41,447 bases of DNA from Chthoniobacter flavus (GCA_945871065.1 CAMBUL010000017.1:1-41447), one strand, 5' to 3'. Counted from the stretch's first letter, positions 1 through 7,591 are shown. The notes: generated from the letters alone by a model not told the origin. A program made the numbers and translations.

Positions 1-93
1 CACCTTCTTTTCCTGCAAATCCAGCTTCACGCTGCGCACAAACCACGGCGCCTCAAGCTGAAGTGCCCGATCGAAAAACTCTTTGTCTTCCAT
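1..93 (-). CDS. ISL3-family transposase, N-terminal 31 residues (partial)
   Basis: An ATG at 93 opens a frame with no stop to the window edge. The visible protein starts with an acidic stretch, then L-x-L-E-A-P-W-F-V and V-K-L-D. ISL3 transposases usually begin this way (short polar start, 'L-G-L-x-x-P-W-x-V', then a beta strand with 'D' before the zinc-ribbon domain). The zinc ribbon, HTH and DDE catalytic domain would lie beyond position 1. The start is about 55 bp inside the proposed element end, which is typical spacing. Whether the full gene is intact cannot be judged here. The call rests on a short stretch and on the matching terminal repeat. Confidence 0.65.
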   Translation of the reverse strand, partial: MEDKEFFDRALQLEAPWFVRSVKLDLQEKKV

Positions 94-148
94 CCACCTC
101 TTCTACCCTCTGGATGTACCTCAACCCCACGCTTTTTCACGAAGAACC
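1..148 (-). mobile_element. ISL3-family insertion sequence, one end only
   Basis: The window opens inside an insertion sequence whose transposase reads leftward off the edge. The outer end is placed at 148. Read on the minus strand, the element would begin GGTTCTTCGTGAAAAAG, which resembles the GGNTCTTCGTG-type terminal inverted repeats of ISL3 elements. Just outside lies AT-rich sequence (AAAAAGTA), as expected for the 8-bp target duplications of this family. The other inverted repeat and duplicated target lie outside the window, so the end is assigned by resemblance only. Confidence 0.6.
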
Positions 149-263
149 AAAAAGTAAGCTCCCGCCCCGCCCCGAGAGCCTTGATCTTGTTCTCGCGGAC
201 GAAAGCTCCCGGCTGCTCACTGGGGCTTTCTCAGCTGCGCTGGCGCCCGTCGAGCTGATGATA

Positions 264-866
264 TCAGACCGTGCCGAGGTCGGCGAGGGCCGAGGCCAGC
301 TGCTCCAGCCGCTGCTCGCGCGAGCCGCAAAGCTCGATCAGGCGGGGTGCGTTTTCTCCGGGCATCACGCCGAACCTGCCCTCGCGGTAGATCTGCTTGA
401 AAATGGCGTCGACCTCGTCGCGGTAAGAGTGGTCGACCGGACGGATGCCGTCCTCCTCCATGGCCACCGGCCACTGCTCCGAGCAAGGAACGAAGGCGAG
501 GATATCAAGATGATCGAGGGACTCGCGCACGGCGGGAACCATCGATTGCACAAAGGCATCATCGATGTCCGTCGTGCCGCAATCCGCGGTGTATTGCGAA
601 TAGGCGAGATAATCGACCGGCGCACGATCGAAGATGACATTGTCCGTGCCTGAGGCGTAGCGATGGACCCGGCTAATGTTGTAGAAAAGCTGGATCCCAT
701 TGTGCAGGCGCGTCGAGGCGTCGCGGAAAAGAATTTCGTAGGGTCCGTGCAGGCTAAGGGCGCGGTAGGGTTCTTCCTCGCGCGTGTAGCCGGCGTGGGA
801 GGCGACCCAGTCGTTGACCACGGTCGACTTTCCGAGCGAATGAGAACCGGAAATGGCGATGCGCAT
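264..866 (-). CDS. P-loop AAA-type ATPase / nucleoside-kinase-like protein
   Basis: This 200-residue protein starts MRIAISG and has a near-N-terminal Walker A (G-S-H-S-L-G-K-S-T, residues about 7-15). A later hydrophobic strand ends in D-R-A-P-V-D, like the 'DR' lid and base-binding segment of deoxynucleoside- and NadR-type kinases and the AAA_28 family. Such proteins phosphorylate small molecules or act as predicted ATPases. The substrate cannot be read from the sequence. The ATG at 866 is chosen because the P-loop strand starts right there; a longer reading to 977 adds 37 low-complexity residues. No good Shine-Dalgarno is visible. It is transcribed toward the IS end, with about 115 bp between its stop and that end. 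Confidence 0.7.
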   Translation of the reverse strand: MRIAISGSHSLGKSTVVNDWVASHAGYTREEEPYRALSLHGPYEILFRDASTRLHNGIQLFYNISRVHRYASGTDNVIFDRAPVDYLAYSQYTADCGTTDIDDAFVQSMVPAVRESLDHLDILAFVPCSEQWPVAMEEDGIRPVDHSYRDEVDAIFKQIYREGRFGVMPGENAPRLIELCGSREQRLEQLASALADLGTV

Positions 867-1336
867 GAAGAGTTTTGCCGGTGAGGGGGAGGGGACCACA
901 GGTCCGCCGCCCGTCTCGGACGACCGTGTCAGGAGAGCCCGCCCTGAGCAACGCGAAGGTAACACCGGGATTTCCATCGGCCAGGTTGGCGAGGTGGTTA
1001 CCTGTCTTTTATCCGTGCCTGTCGGGGTGGCTGATTTTGCCCGTAATTTTCTTCTCCCACCCCCACGGCGGGGGGAGGGTATCGTCGCAACGATGCCACT
1101 TTCTCAGGTTTCATGGCCGTGGGCCTTTTTAAGTGCAGCCTTGCCCGCGAACCCCCGCACTCAAAGGGCCCCAGGCCGAAGACTTAGATCATCACCGTTT
1201 ACGCCTTGTCCGGATTGCTGGAAATCAACCAACCTGCAGTGCAGGTGACGCGCGAATCTCTGCTCGAGGCGATGAAGACAAAATTCTCGACTGGGCCGCG
1301 CTGTACGTCACCTACCAACGACCCCACCAACGTCCT
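867..1336. other. 470-bp intergenic region without a convincing gene
   Basis: This lies between divergent genes, so promoters for both should be here, but none is clear. It contains a G/C-rich imperfect palindrome near 1056-1080 (CCCACCCCC / GGGGGGAGGG arms) and separated arms AGGTAAC (958-964) and GTTACCT (998-1004). A stop-free stretch from 1188 runs into the start of the YHYH gene, but it lacks a start codon and shows no family resemblance. Confidence 0.4.
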
Positions 1337-2353
1337 ATGAAAAAACGTGAGACAGCAACACCCATGCGCGAGGTGGGAAAATTGGCTGCGTTCTGCATCC
1401 TCCTCACGCTGTGCCCCGCGCGCGCGCACGATCCTTCGTCATTCGCCACCGGCAGCGCCGGGACAAAGGAAGCGCCAAGCTCGTCCGCGGCACCGGCCCA
1501 GGCTTCCGCCTTCGCGCCTTTCGCACCCGGGGTCAAAGTACGTTGGGACGAACAATTTCTTTTCGTCGAGTGCCACGGCCTGCCGGCCCACAACATGATG
1601 ATCGGCATCACGGCGTGGCAGCAGCAGGTGCCTTTGCCCCAGGATTACACGGGCGCCAATGCGTGGAGAATTCCGCTCGCGCCCGTGCCGGCCGCGACAC
1701 CCATCCCGTTGGAAAACCACTTCCTGCGCGGAGCCATCGCCCTCGCGGTCAATGGTGTGCCGATCTTCAATCCGCAGAACAATCGCGGCGAACTCTCCTA
1801 CGAGATCGGTGAACTCGACCAGTGGGGCGGACATTGCGGCCGGGCCGACGACTACCACTACCACATCGCACCGCTGCATTTGCAGGAGGTCGTCAGTCGT
1901 GACAAACCGATCGCCTATGCGCTGGACGGCTATCCGATCTACGGTCTGACTGAACCGGATGGCTCGACCCCTGCGGATCTTGATACGTTCGGCGGGCATT
2001 CCACCGAGGCGCTCGGCTATCACTACCACGCGTCGGAAAAATATCCCTACGTCATCGGCGGATTCCACGGCGAGGTGACGGAGCGCGAGGGTCAGGTCGA
2101 CCCGCAACCGCGGGCCCGTCCGGTTCGTCCAGCCCTGCCGCCGCTGCGCGGCGCGCGCATCACCGGTTTCATGACCTACGGCAACCGGAGCGAACTCACC
2201 TATAAGGAAGGCGGCACCACTCGAGAAATCGTCTACACGGTGAACCCCGACAGCTCGGTAGTCTTCAGCTTTCCAGATGGCCGGAAAGAAACATTCCACC
2301 GTCGCGAAGAACCCGAGGGTCCGCCTCCGCCACGGCGTCCGCGCGACGAGTGA
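1337..2353 (+). CDS. Secreted YHYH-domain protein
   Basis: The 338-residue protein has a signal peptide: charged start (MKKRE), hydrophobic core about residues 14-27, and an Ala-Arg-Ala-like cleavage region. The body contains the YHYH signature twice: D-D-Y-H-Y-H, then G-Y-H-Y-H. Between them are A-L-D-G-Y-P-I-Y-G and an F-G-G-H-S segment. The YHYH family is exported, of unknown reaction, and often found in marine and soil bacteria; the conserved His clusters suggest metal binding (inference). The C-terminus is Pro/Arg-rich. The ATG at 1337 is preferred over an upstream reading from 1133 because it places the signal peptide at the N-terminus. It stands alone. Confidence 0.8.
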   Translation: MKKRETATPMREVGKLAAFCILLTLCPARAHDPSSFATGSAGTKEAPSSSAAPAQASAFAPFAPGVKVRWDEQFLFVECHGLPAHNMMIGITAWQQQVPLPQDYTGANAWRIPLAPVPAATPIPLENHFLRGAIALAVNGVPIFNPQNNRGELSYEIGELDQWGGHCGRADDYHYHIAPLHLQEVVSRDKPIAYALDGYPIYGLTEPDGSTPADLDTFGGHSTEALGYHYHASEKYPYVIGGFHGEVTEREGQVDPQPRARPVRPALPPLRGARITGFMTYGNRSELTYKEGGTTREIVYTVNPDSSVVFSFPDGRKETFHRREEPEGPPPPRRPRDE

Positions 2354-2372
2354 CGCCGGCTGAGCGTACGTC

Positions 2373-2561
2373 TCAGAATGAGGGGAGTGGGCTGGTGCGG
2401 CGCAGGGCGCTGACAATCTCGTCGACCGATTCTGCCGTTGTCTGTTCGGCGGCGCGGACCGTGACGTCGTAGGCGAGATCGTGCGCCTGATACAGTTCGT
2501 CGCTGCGGCGGAGACCATGGCGGAAAGGATTCGAGCGAGATTTTCCTCGTGAGCTGGCCAT
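2373..2561 (-). pseudogene. Truncated remnant of a chloramphenicol-phosphotransferase-like kinase
   Basis: About 45 residues here (R-R-S-D-E-L-Y-Q-A-H-D-L-A-Y-D-V-T-V-R, then E-S-V-D-E-I-V) match, with a few changes, the C-terminal segment of the broken kinase gene at 5677-6384. DNA similarity is also obvious, for example the shared GTGACGTCGTA and CAGTTCGTCGCTGCGGCG on the + strand. Upstream of this piece the reading frame loses resemblance and no P-loop is found, so only the 3' end of a second copy survives. The rest of the spacer 2354-2706 shows nothing else recognisable. Confidence 0.6.
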
Positions 2562-2706
2562 CGCGCAAGGGAGCGGTCTGAATCTTGCGCCAAACGCCGG
2601 GCGGAGACTTCGGCAAAGCGCCGTACCCCGCCGGATTGCGGCATATGCGGCTTGTCTCTACGCTGGGCTGCTGTCACTAACAAGTGACTTTTCCCGCCGA
2701 AAAATC

Positions 2707-3810
2707 ATGAACTCTCTCTTCTGCTCCCCGCTGCGCTACACGCAGGGATACGACGCCACGCAATCGCTTGGGGCCGAGATGGCCGCTCTCGGGTTGTCCG
2801 GCCCAGTGCTTCTCGTGACCAGCCCATCCCCGCGCAAATTGCTCGAACCCGTCTGGGCGAAAACGCTGGGCGACGCGGGCATCGCCCATGTCATCCATGA
2901 TTTCGCGGGCGAGTGCACGAGCGCTGAGATCGCGCGCATCGTCGCGGTGGCTGGTGCCGCCGGTGCGGCCGCTGTGATCGGTGCGGGCGGCGGCAAGGTG
3001 CTCGACGCGGCGCGTGCGGCCGCCGCGGAGTTGCGCGTTCCTTTCGTCTGCTGCCCCACGGTCGCGACCACAGATTCTCCCACCTGTGCGATCTCCGTCG
3101 TCTACACGGCGGATGGTGTTTATGAAAAGACGCTCTTCCACGGGGTCAATCCAGCGCTTGTCCTTGTCGACTCGCATGTCATCTCGCGTGCGCCGGCGCG
3201 CATGCTCGTGGCCGGAATGGGCGACGCGCTCTCGACCATGTTCGAGGCGCGGGCTTGCGTGGCCGCGAAGAAACCCAACACCCGCGGCGGTGCCTGCACG
3301 ATCAGCGCCATGGCTCTGGCCGAACTCTGCTACCGTACGCTGCTGGCCGACGGCGCCGAGGCGCTCCGCGCGGCGAAAAACGGCGAAGTCAGCCCCGCGG
3401 TCGAACGCATCATCGAGGCGAACACCTTGCTCTCCGGCTTGGGCTTCGAATCTGCCGGACTGGCCGGAGCGCACGGGGTGCACAACGGTCTGACCGCCGC
3501 CCCCGGCACGCACGCATTCCTCCACGGGGAAAAAGTCGCTTTCGGCGTCCTTGTGCAACTCATGCTCGAGAAGGCCGAGCAAGCGCAAGTGGACGAGGTG
3601 CTGGGCTTCTGCTGTTCGGTGGGACTGCCCGTCACGCTGGCGCAAATCGGCTGCGCGAATCTCCCCGACGATGTCCTCGACCTGGTTGCGGCACGCGCCA
3701 CCGCGCCGGGCGAATGGACGCACAACGAACCATTCCCCGTCACCGCCCCGATGGTTGCCGCAGCCATCCGCGCCGCTGATGCCGCGGGCCACGCTTTCCT
3801 TGCGGCCTGA
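2707..3810 (+). CDS. gldA: Glycerol dehydrogenase
   Basis: The 367-residue protein belongs to the iron-containing alcohol dehydrogenase family, GldA branch, which oxidises glycerol to dihydroxyacetone with NAD+ in the cytoplasm. The NAD-binding G-A-G-G-G-K (about 97-102) and the family stretch P-T-V-A-T-T-D-S-P are present. The three metal ligands appear at Asp173 (M-G-D-A), His256 (G-A-H-G-V-H-N) and His273 (L-H-G-E-K), positions that fit known GldA enzymes. Length is normal. The start follows only 4 bp after an in-frame upstream stop. A stem-loop with a T-run follows the stop, so it looks monocistronic. A sister polyol or glycerol-1-phosphate dehydrogenase is possible but less likely. Confidence 0.88.
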   Translation: MNSLFCSPLRYTQGYDATQSLGAEMAALGLSGPVLLVTSPSPRKLLEPVWAKTLGDAGIAHVIHDFAGECTSAEIARIVAVAGAAGAAAVIGAGGGKVLDAARAAAAELRVPFVCCPTVATTDSPTCAISVVYTADGVYEKTLFHGVNPALVLVDSHVISRAPARMLVAGMGDALSTMFEARACVAAKKPNTRGGACTISAMALAELCYRTLLADGAEALRAAKNGEVSPAVERIIEANTLLSGLGFESAGLAGAHGVHNGLTAAPGTHAFLHGEKVAFGVLVQLMLEKAEQAQVDEVLGFCCSVGLPVTLAQIGCANLPDDVLDLVAARATAPGEWTHNEPFPVTAPMVAAAIRAADAAGHAFLAA

Positions 3811-3817
3811 ATGCGGG

Positions 3818-3849
3818 CGGGCGCCTGACGTCGGCCCGGTTTTTTTATT
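3818..3849 (+). terminator. Rho-independent terminator after gldA
   Basis: CGGGC (3818-3822) can pair with GCCCG (3834-3838), followed at once by GTTTTTTTATT. It lies 8 bp after the glycerol dehydrogenase stop codon. The 5-bp GC stem is short but the U-run is good. Confidence 0.6.
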
Positions 3850-3906
3850 CCGGGCGGATTCGACGCTGATTGTGTCCGGCCCCGCGTTCTTGTTACCACC
3901 TCAGCT

Positions 3907-4014
3907 GTGAATAAACCAAAATCCCTCCGTCTTGTCGGCGCTGTGCTTTGCGCGGCGTTCCTTCTTTGGAACTCTCAGGACCGCGCGGCCGAAGACAACC
4001 TGGAGAAAAAGTAG
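3907..4014 (+). CDS. Possible 35-residue exported peptide
   Basis: A GTG start opens a 35-codon frame coding for a charged start (NKPKSLR), a hydrophobic core (LVGAVLCAAFLLW) and a polar charged tail (E-D-N-L-E-K-K). It looks like a signal peptide with almost no mature part. It could be a tiny secreted or membrane peptide, a leader peptide for the acetyltransferase gene 45 bp downstream, or the first codons of a decayed periplasmic protein. No Shine-Dalgarno is visible before the GTG. I do not recognise it. Confidence 0.3.
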   Translation: MNKPKSLRLVGAVLCAAFLLWNSQDRAAEDNLEKK

Positions 4015-4059
4015 GAGACGATCCGGAGAGCCGACCAACACATCAAGGAGAAACTGGCT

Positions 4060-4842
4060 ATGACCGATCAACAAGAATTGAGGGAATCTCACGAGCTGTT
4101 CAGCGCGGCGTGGTCGCTCTATGCGCGCCGCAGCGGCACCGGAGAGGTCGTCGACATGAAAGGTCTTTGTATCGCGAACAGTCGTTCACCGTGGTTCCTC
4201 ATGAACGCCGCATCGCTCGGCAAGCCCGTGTCTTCCCAAGCGGAACTGGCCGCACGGGCCAACGAGGCGATGGCCTATTTCGCCAACGAACAGCATCCGT
4301 GGTTCTTCATCGGCAGCGAGGAATGGCTCGGTGACGGTTCCTCCGAGACTTTGTCACGACTCGGTCTCACAGAAGCATTCAGTGTCACCGGCATGGTCGC
4401 CGAACAACTTGCCCCGCCGTCCCGTCCGCTGCCGGAGGTGGAAACGCGTCGCATCGACGACGAGAGCGGCCGCTTGGCCCTCTCGGATCTCAACGCCGTC
4501 ACCTACGACCTTCCGACCGATTGGGTGCGCGGTGTGGCCGCCAGCCCGTCCCTGTGGCAAACGCCTCTCTACGGCTACAACGCGTTTGTCGAAGGCCAGC
4601 CCGTGGCGACGGGCTTCGCCGCACCGTTGAACGGCGTCCTCTACGTCGCCTTCGTGGCCACAGCCGCTGCCCATCGCCGCCGCGGCCTGGCCGAACTCGT
4701 CATGCGTCGCTGCTTGGAGAAGGCGTCGGAGGAAACGGGCATCACGCGAACCGTCCTCCATGCCACCGCGGATGGCTATCTCTCGTACGTCAGGATGGGT
4801 TACCGGCCGGTTGACGAGTTTTCGATCTACGTTCCGGCTTAA
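4060..4842 (+). CDS. GNAT-family N-acetyltransferase
   Basis: In this 260-residue protein the C-terminal half (about 150-260) is a GNAT fold. It has a beta strand Y-V-A-F-V-A-T, the acetyl-CoA pyrophosphate-binding loop A-H-R-R-R-G-L-A (Q/RxxGxG/A type), and the late M-G-Y-R-P motif. The N-terminal 140 residues look like a second, degenerate GNAT-like half. The acceptor is unknown and could be a small molecule or a protein amine. An AAGGAG at 4045-4050 lies 9 bp before the ATG, one of the best ribosome sites in the window, and fixes the start. It sits 45 bp after the small exported-peptide frame and converges on the DUF2283 gene. Confidence 0.82.
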   Translation: MTDQQELRESHELFSAAWSLYARRSGTGEVVDMKGLCIANSRSPWFLMNAASLGKPVSSQAELAARANEAMAYFANEQHPWFFIGSEEWLGDGSSETLSRLGLTEAFSVTGMVAEQLAPPSRPLPEVETRRIDDESGRLALSDLNAVTYDLPTDWVRGVAASPSLWQTPLYGYNAFVEGQPVATGFAAPLNGVLYVAFVATAAAHRRRGLAELVMRRCLEKASEETGITRTVLHATADGYLSYVRMGYRPVDEFSIYVPA

Positions 4843-4851
4843 CTTTTTGGC

Positions 4852-5079
4852 CTAAGCCGCGTTTGATGCGGTGCCGACGGACTCGAACAGCACGCGCACG
4901 GGCTCCTGTGCGGCATCGGGATAGTTCAGCCTCTCGAAGCCAATGACGTGGCCGTCCTTGTCCTTCATAAGGACAACCTCATCACCGGTTTCCTCGCAGA
5001 CATACTCCTTTTGTGGCGCACCGAACCACACCGTCAGCGTGCGCCCGGTCACATCGTGGTAAACGTTCAGATCGGCCAT
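4852..5079 (-). CDS. DUF2283-family small protein
   Basis: This 75-residue protein has the DUF2283 pattern: an N-terminal strand with Y-D/H-x-x-x-x-x-L-x-V-x-F, a middle E-E-T-G-D-E-V-V-L, then D-x-x-G-x-V-I-G-F-E, with a Leu/Asn-Tyr end. Members are small cytoplasmic proteins of unknown function, often encoded next to DUF4258-like proteins in a toxin-antitoxin-like arrangement. The ATG at 5079 has AAGGAG 8 bp upstream. The start lies 13 bp inside the end of the upstream gene (5067-5390), so the two are probably translationally coupled. Its probable role as antitoxin is inference from context. Confidence 0.75.
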   Translation of the reverse strand: MADLNVYHDVTGRTLTVWFGAPQKEYVCEETGDEVVLMKDKDGHVIGFERLNYPDAAQEPVRVLFESVGTASNAA

Positions 5080-5390
5080 ATATGTTCTCCTTCTTTGATG
5101 GCGTCCGTCGGGTAGGCGGTGATGAGGAAGCCATCGGAGCCGGTCCGACGACTTACTGCACACACCCAGCGCCCCCGGCGCCTTGTCTTGTAGAAAAGAT
5201 ACACCTGGTCGTCGCTTTTGCTAAGCCGTATTTCGTCCGGTGCCTCCAGCGCGGTGCGCACATCCTCGAGGTGCCCTTGCATTACAGGATGCTTCAGTGT
5301 GGAAATGATCTCCCAGTAGGCCTTGGTCACACGCACCGTGAAGCCAAGGGGTGTTGCTGCTTCGAGAACAATTTCCTGCTCATTAGCCAT
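5067..5390 (-). CDS. DUF4258-like small basic protein, partner of the DUF2283 protein
   Basis: The 107-residue protein has a compact layout: V-R-V-T-K-A-Y-W-E-I-I followed by a helix ('KHPVMQGHLEDVRTALEAP'), then strands with D-x-V-Y-L-F-Y-K, a basic R-R-R-G-R-W-V-C-A-V, and a final F-L-I-T-A-Y-P-T. This resembles DUF4258 and phage-type 'I/L-x-x-A-Y' small nuclease-like or RelE-fold proteins, which sit beside DUF2283 genes. RNase or toxin activity is possible but unproven. The start at 5390 (MANEQE) is favoured; a 13-residue longer version exists. It is the first gene of a two-gene unit and its 3' end overlaps the partner. Confidence 0.65.
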   Translation of the reverse strand: MANEQEIVLEAATPLGFTVRVTKAYWEIISTLKHPVMQGHLEDVRTALEAPDEIRLSKSDDQVYLFYKTRRRGRWVCAVSRRTGSDGFLITAYPTDAIKEGEHIWPI

Positions 5391-5469
5391 GCACGGACGT
5401 ATGGTCGTCAACAATGCTGCGGGCGTCAATGAGCTTGGCGGACCACCGCGATGGCCCGGGGTCGCCGGG

Positions 5470-5648
5470 CACGGATTAACGCGGATCCGCCTTCGCAGGC
5501 TTACGGCGGGAGAAACTGACAGAGGAATGACGTTTGCCGCGCAACTCCGGCGATTGCCGTTTTCTTATGAAGGCATTGAGTTTGGCTGATGTCAGTCAGC
5601 CAAACTCTTATCTTGGCTTTTATCCGCGTCTATCTGCGTTAATCGGTG
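5470..5648. repeat. Palindromic intergenic element with degenerate outer arms and a perfect inner hairpin
   Basis: Outer arms are CACGGATTAACGCGGAT (5470-5486) and, inverted, ATCTGCGTTAATCGGTG (5632-5648), identical at 15 of 17 positions. Inside lies a perfect 12-bp inverted repeat with a 6-base loop: GAGTTTGGCTGA (5578-5589) and TCAGCCAAACTC (5596-5607). No T-run follows on the minus strand, and no + strand gene lies upstream, so it is not an ordinary terminator. A similarly built element is at 36920-37014. It fills most of the 286-bp gap 5391-5676. Confidence 0.55.
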
Positions 5649-5676
5649 GCTCTCTGTCCTTGCCCGCGCCGCAAGG

Positions 5677-6384
5677 CTACATCAGCAGACCGGCATCGCG
5701 CATGGCTGCGATGATCGCTTCGACCGATTCGGTCGTGCTCTGCTCGTCGGTGCGCACGGTGACGTCGTATTCGAGATCGTGAGCGTGACACAGTTCGTCG
5801 CTGCGGCGGGCGAGGCCGAGGGGCCTGCCCTCGAAGCCGCCATCGCCGCGGGAAGATTCGCGCCGCTCCAGCTCGGCCACGGAGCAGAAAACACCGACGG
5901 AGAATACGTGGGCCCCGGAATCGCGGAAAATCTCGAGGACATCCTCTTTCCATTCTCCGTCTTGCAGGAAGTGGTCGATGATAAGATTCGTCTCTAGCTC
6001 GAGATGTTTTCCCCAGCTCCGGTGCATGCCGGCCAGCAGTTTGCGGCCGTGCGGGCTGAAGACCAGGCGCAGACGGGGGCTTCCTCCGTGCGAGCCCGAC
6101 TCGTTGCTTTCATCGACGTATTCTCAGCCGGCGCGTCCGTCGTGGGGCTGGCGGGAAACCAGACGTGAGAGATCGCGGCCTTGCAGCTTCACAAAGCTGA
6201 CCGGGTAAAGTTTGTCCGACATCAAGCGACCGATGTCGTCGAAGGCGACGCGGGCGAACGCGGCGTTGGCATTGCCATCGGCGAGTTCGGTTAGCCGATC
6301 CTGCAAGCCGTGGCAGAGAGTCGACTTGCCGGAGGAACTCGGGCCGTTGACAAGGATGGCGAGGGGGGCAGTCAAGAGCTTCAC
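5677..6384 (-). pseudogene. Chloramphenicol-phosphotransferase-like P-loop kinase, interrupted by an in-frame UGA
   Basis: A GTG at 6384 starts a protein with a Walker A near the N-terminus (N-G-P-S-S-S-G-K-S-T, about 11-20) and a D-D-I-G strand. The same frame continues downstream with N-L-I-I-D-H, the conserved R-R-S-D-E-L region and Y-D-V-T-V-R. This is the layout of the CPT family, cytoplasmic kinases that phosphorylate chloramphenicol or other small molecules. One UGA (+ strand 6124-6126) cuts the frame after about 86 residues. No frameshift is needed: removing this stop restores 235 residues, a normal length. It is probably a recent loss-of-function. It lies 22 bp after the STAS-kinase gene and could have been its operon partner. 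Confidence 0.7.
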
Positions 6385-6406
6385 AATAGGCGTCAGAACG
6401 CCAAGA

Positions 6407-7561
6407 TCACGCCGCGCGGCGCGTGGCCATGATGCGCGGCAGCATGATGTCCTTGATCCAGATCTCGAGAACACCGCGAAGGTGCGGAAGGAAGGTGACC
6501 GAGTAGATGAGGCGCAGCGAGGCGAGGAAGTATTTGTTCTCCTCCCAGAACGCGCGTTCTTCGGCGCTGATGTCGGCGAAGTAGTGCTGCTCGAAGTGGT
6601 TCCAGAATTCCAGGCCCTGCTCGGTCGGGATTTTCGTGGCGAGCATGCTGAGCCCCAGTTCGGGCACGCCGTAGATCATGTAGATCAGACCGAGATCAAA
6701 GAGGTAGCTGCCGGCGGAAAAGTCTCCCATGTCGATGATGACCAGCTCGCCGTTCTGCATCATAATGTTGCTTGAGTGCAGGTCGAAATGGACGCAGGTG
6801 TCCGCATCGGGCATGGCCTCGAGCTTCTCCATGAGGTATTCGCCCTGCTCGGGCGTGAGCAGGTAACCGACGTCGCGGATGTAGCCGCGCAAGCGGTCCT
6901 TCAGGTCCGGCAGGACGTTTTTGTCGCCCTGGGCCGCGTGCAGGGTCTTGGCTGTGTCGGACAACATCTTCGCGTAGCGGTCCAGATTGGCGGTGTCCTC
7001 GCGGATCACCGCGCTGAAGAGTTCCGCGTCGAGCAGTTCGTAGACAACTCCCGAGCGCGTGCCGCAGGAGACGACGTCGTAGGAAATGGCGGTGGGCACG
7101 CCCATGACGAACGCGGCCTTGGAATATTGCTTCTCCCGCTCGGCGATCTCGGGTTCGACACCCTCGTTGTAGACTTTGACCACCGTCTCGTGGTCGAGGC
7201 GGTAGCACTCGCCGCAGACCCCGGCCGAGAGCAACTCAAGGCCCTCGAGCGAAATCTCGCGCGTCTTTTTCCCGATGGTGATCATATCGGACAGGCCGGT
7301 GAGATCGAAAACCTCGCGCACGTGAGGCGAGACATTGGTCACCACCATCTTGCCCTGCGCTTTGGCCATGGCCTGATGAGCTTTCAGCACGCTGCGGATC
7401 CCGGCGCTGGAAATGTAGTGGCATTTCGCAAAGTCGAGGACGATTTCGCGCACGCCGTCTAAGGCGAGCTTGGCATCGAGCGGCGGGGCCGTGACGGCGT
7501 CAAGGCGTCCGTCGAGTTTGACCGTGAGCTTGTCGCCGGCTGTTTCGGTGGCGATGTCCAC
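6407..7561 (-). CDS. STAS-domain / aminoglycoside-phosphotransferase-like kinase fusion
   Basis: In this 384-residue protein, residues 1-105 form a STAS domain of the anti-sigma-factor-antagonist type. Y-I-S-S-A-G-I sits at 49-55, placing Ser52 at the usual phospho-serine position. Residues about 110-384 form an APH/choline-kinase-like domain with G-E-C-Y-R plus V-V-K-V-Y (ATP lysine), the catalytic loop H-F-D-L-H-S-S-N near 258, and I-I-D-M-G-D near 276 (metal-binding Asp). This resembles the TIGR02172-type paralogous kinases. STAS domains switch partners according to Ser phosphorylation. A kinase acting on its own or another STAS domain is an inference. The start is GTG at 7561. It lies 30 bp after the secreted PAS gene, likely in one operon. 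Confidence 0.8.
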   Translation of the reverse strand: MDIATETAGDKLTVKLDGRLDAVTAPPLDAKLALDGVREIVLDFAKCHYISSAGIRSVLKAHQAMAKAQGKMVVTNVSPHVREVFDLTGLSDMITIGKKTREISLEGLELLSAGVCGECYRLDHETVVKVYNEGVEPEIAEREKQYSKAAFVMGVPTAISYDVVSCGTRSGVVYELLDAELFSAVIREDTANLDRYAKMLSDTAKTLHAAQGDKNVLPDLKDRLRGYIRDVGYLLTPEQGEYLMEKLEAMPDADTCVHFDLHSSNIMMQNGELVIIDMGDFSAGSYLFDLGLIYMIYGVPELGLSMLATKIPTEQGLEFWNHFEQHYFADISAEERAFWEENKYFLASLRLIYSVTFLPHLRGVLEIWIKDIMLPRIMATRRAA

Positions 7562-7591
7562 GTATTTCTTGGGGCTTCGCTTTGCTTTCTC

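Noticed and set aside
1188-1340. Stop-free stretch encoding V-Y-A-L-S-G-L-L-E-I before the YHYH gene
   Set aside because: No start codon, no recognised family, and it ends exactly at the next gene's start; likely chance.
1439-2683. A 414-codon minus-strand frame across the YHYH gene
   Set aside because: Composition is Arg/Ala-rich noise, and the + strand protein has a signal peptide and a recognised domain.
6124-6126. UGA read as selenocysteine or tryptophan
   Set aside because: No SECIS-like hairpin was evident directly downstream, the CPT family does not use Sec, and other genes in the window end in UGA as a normal stop.
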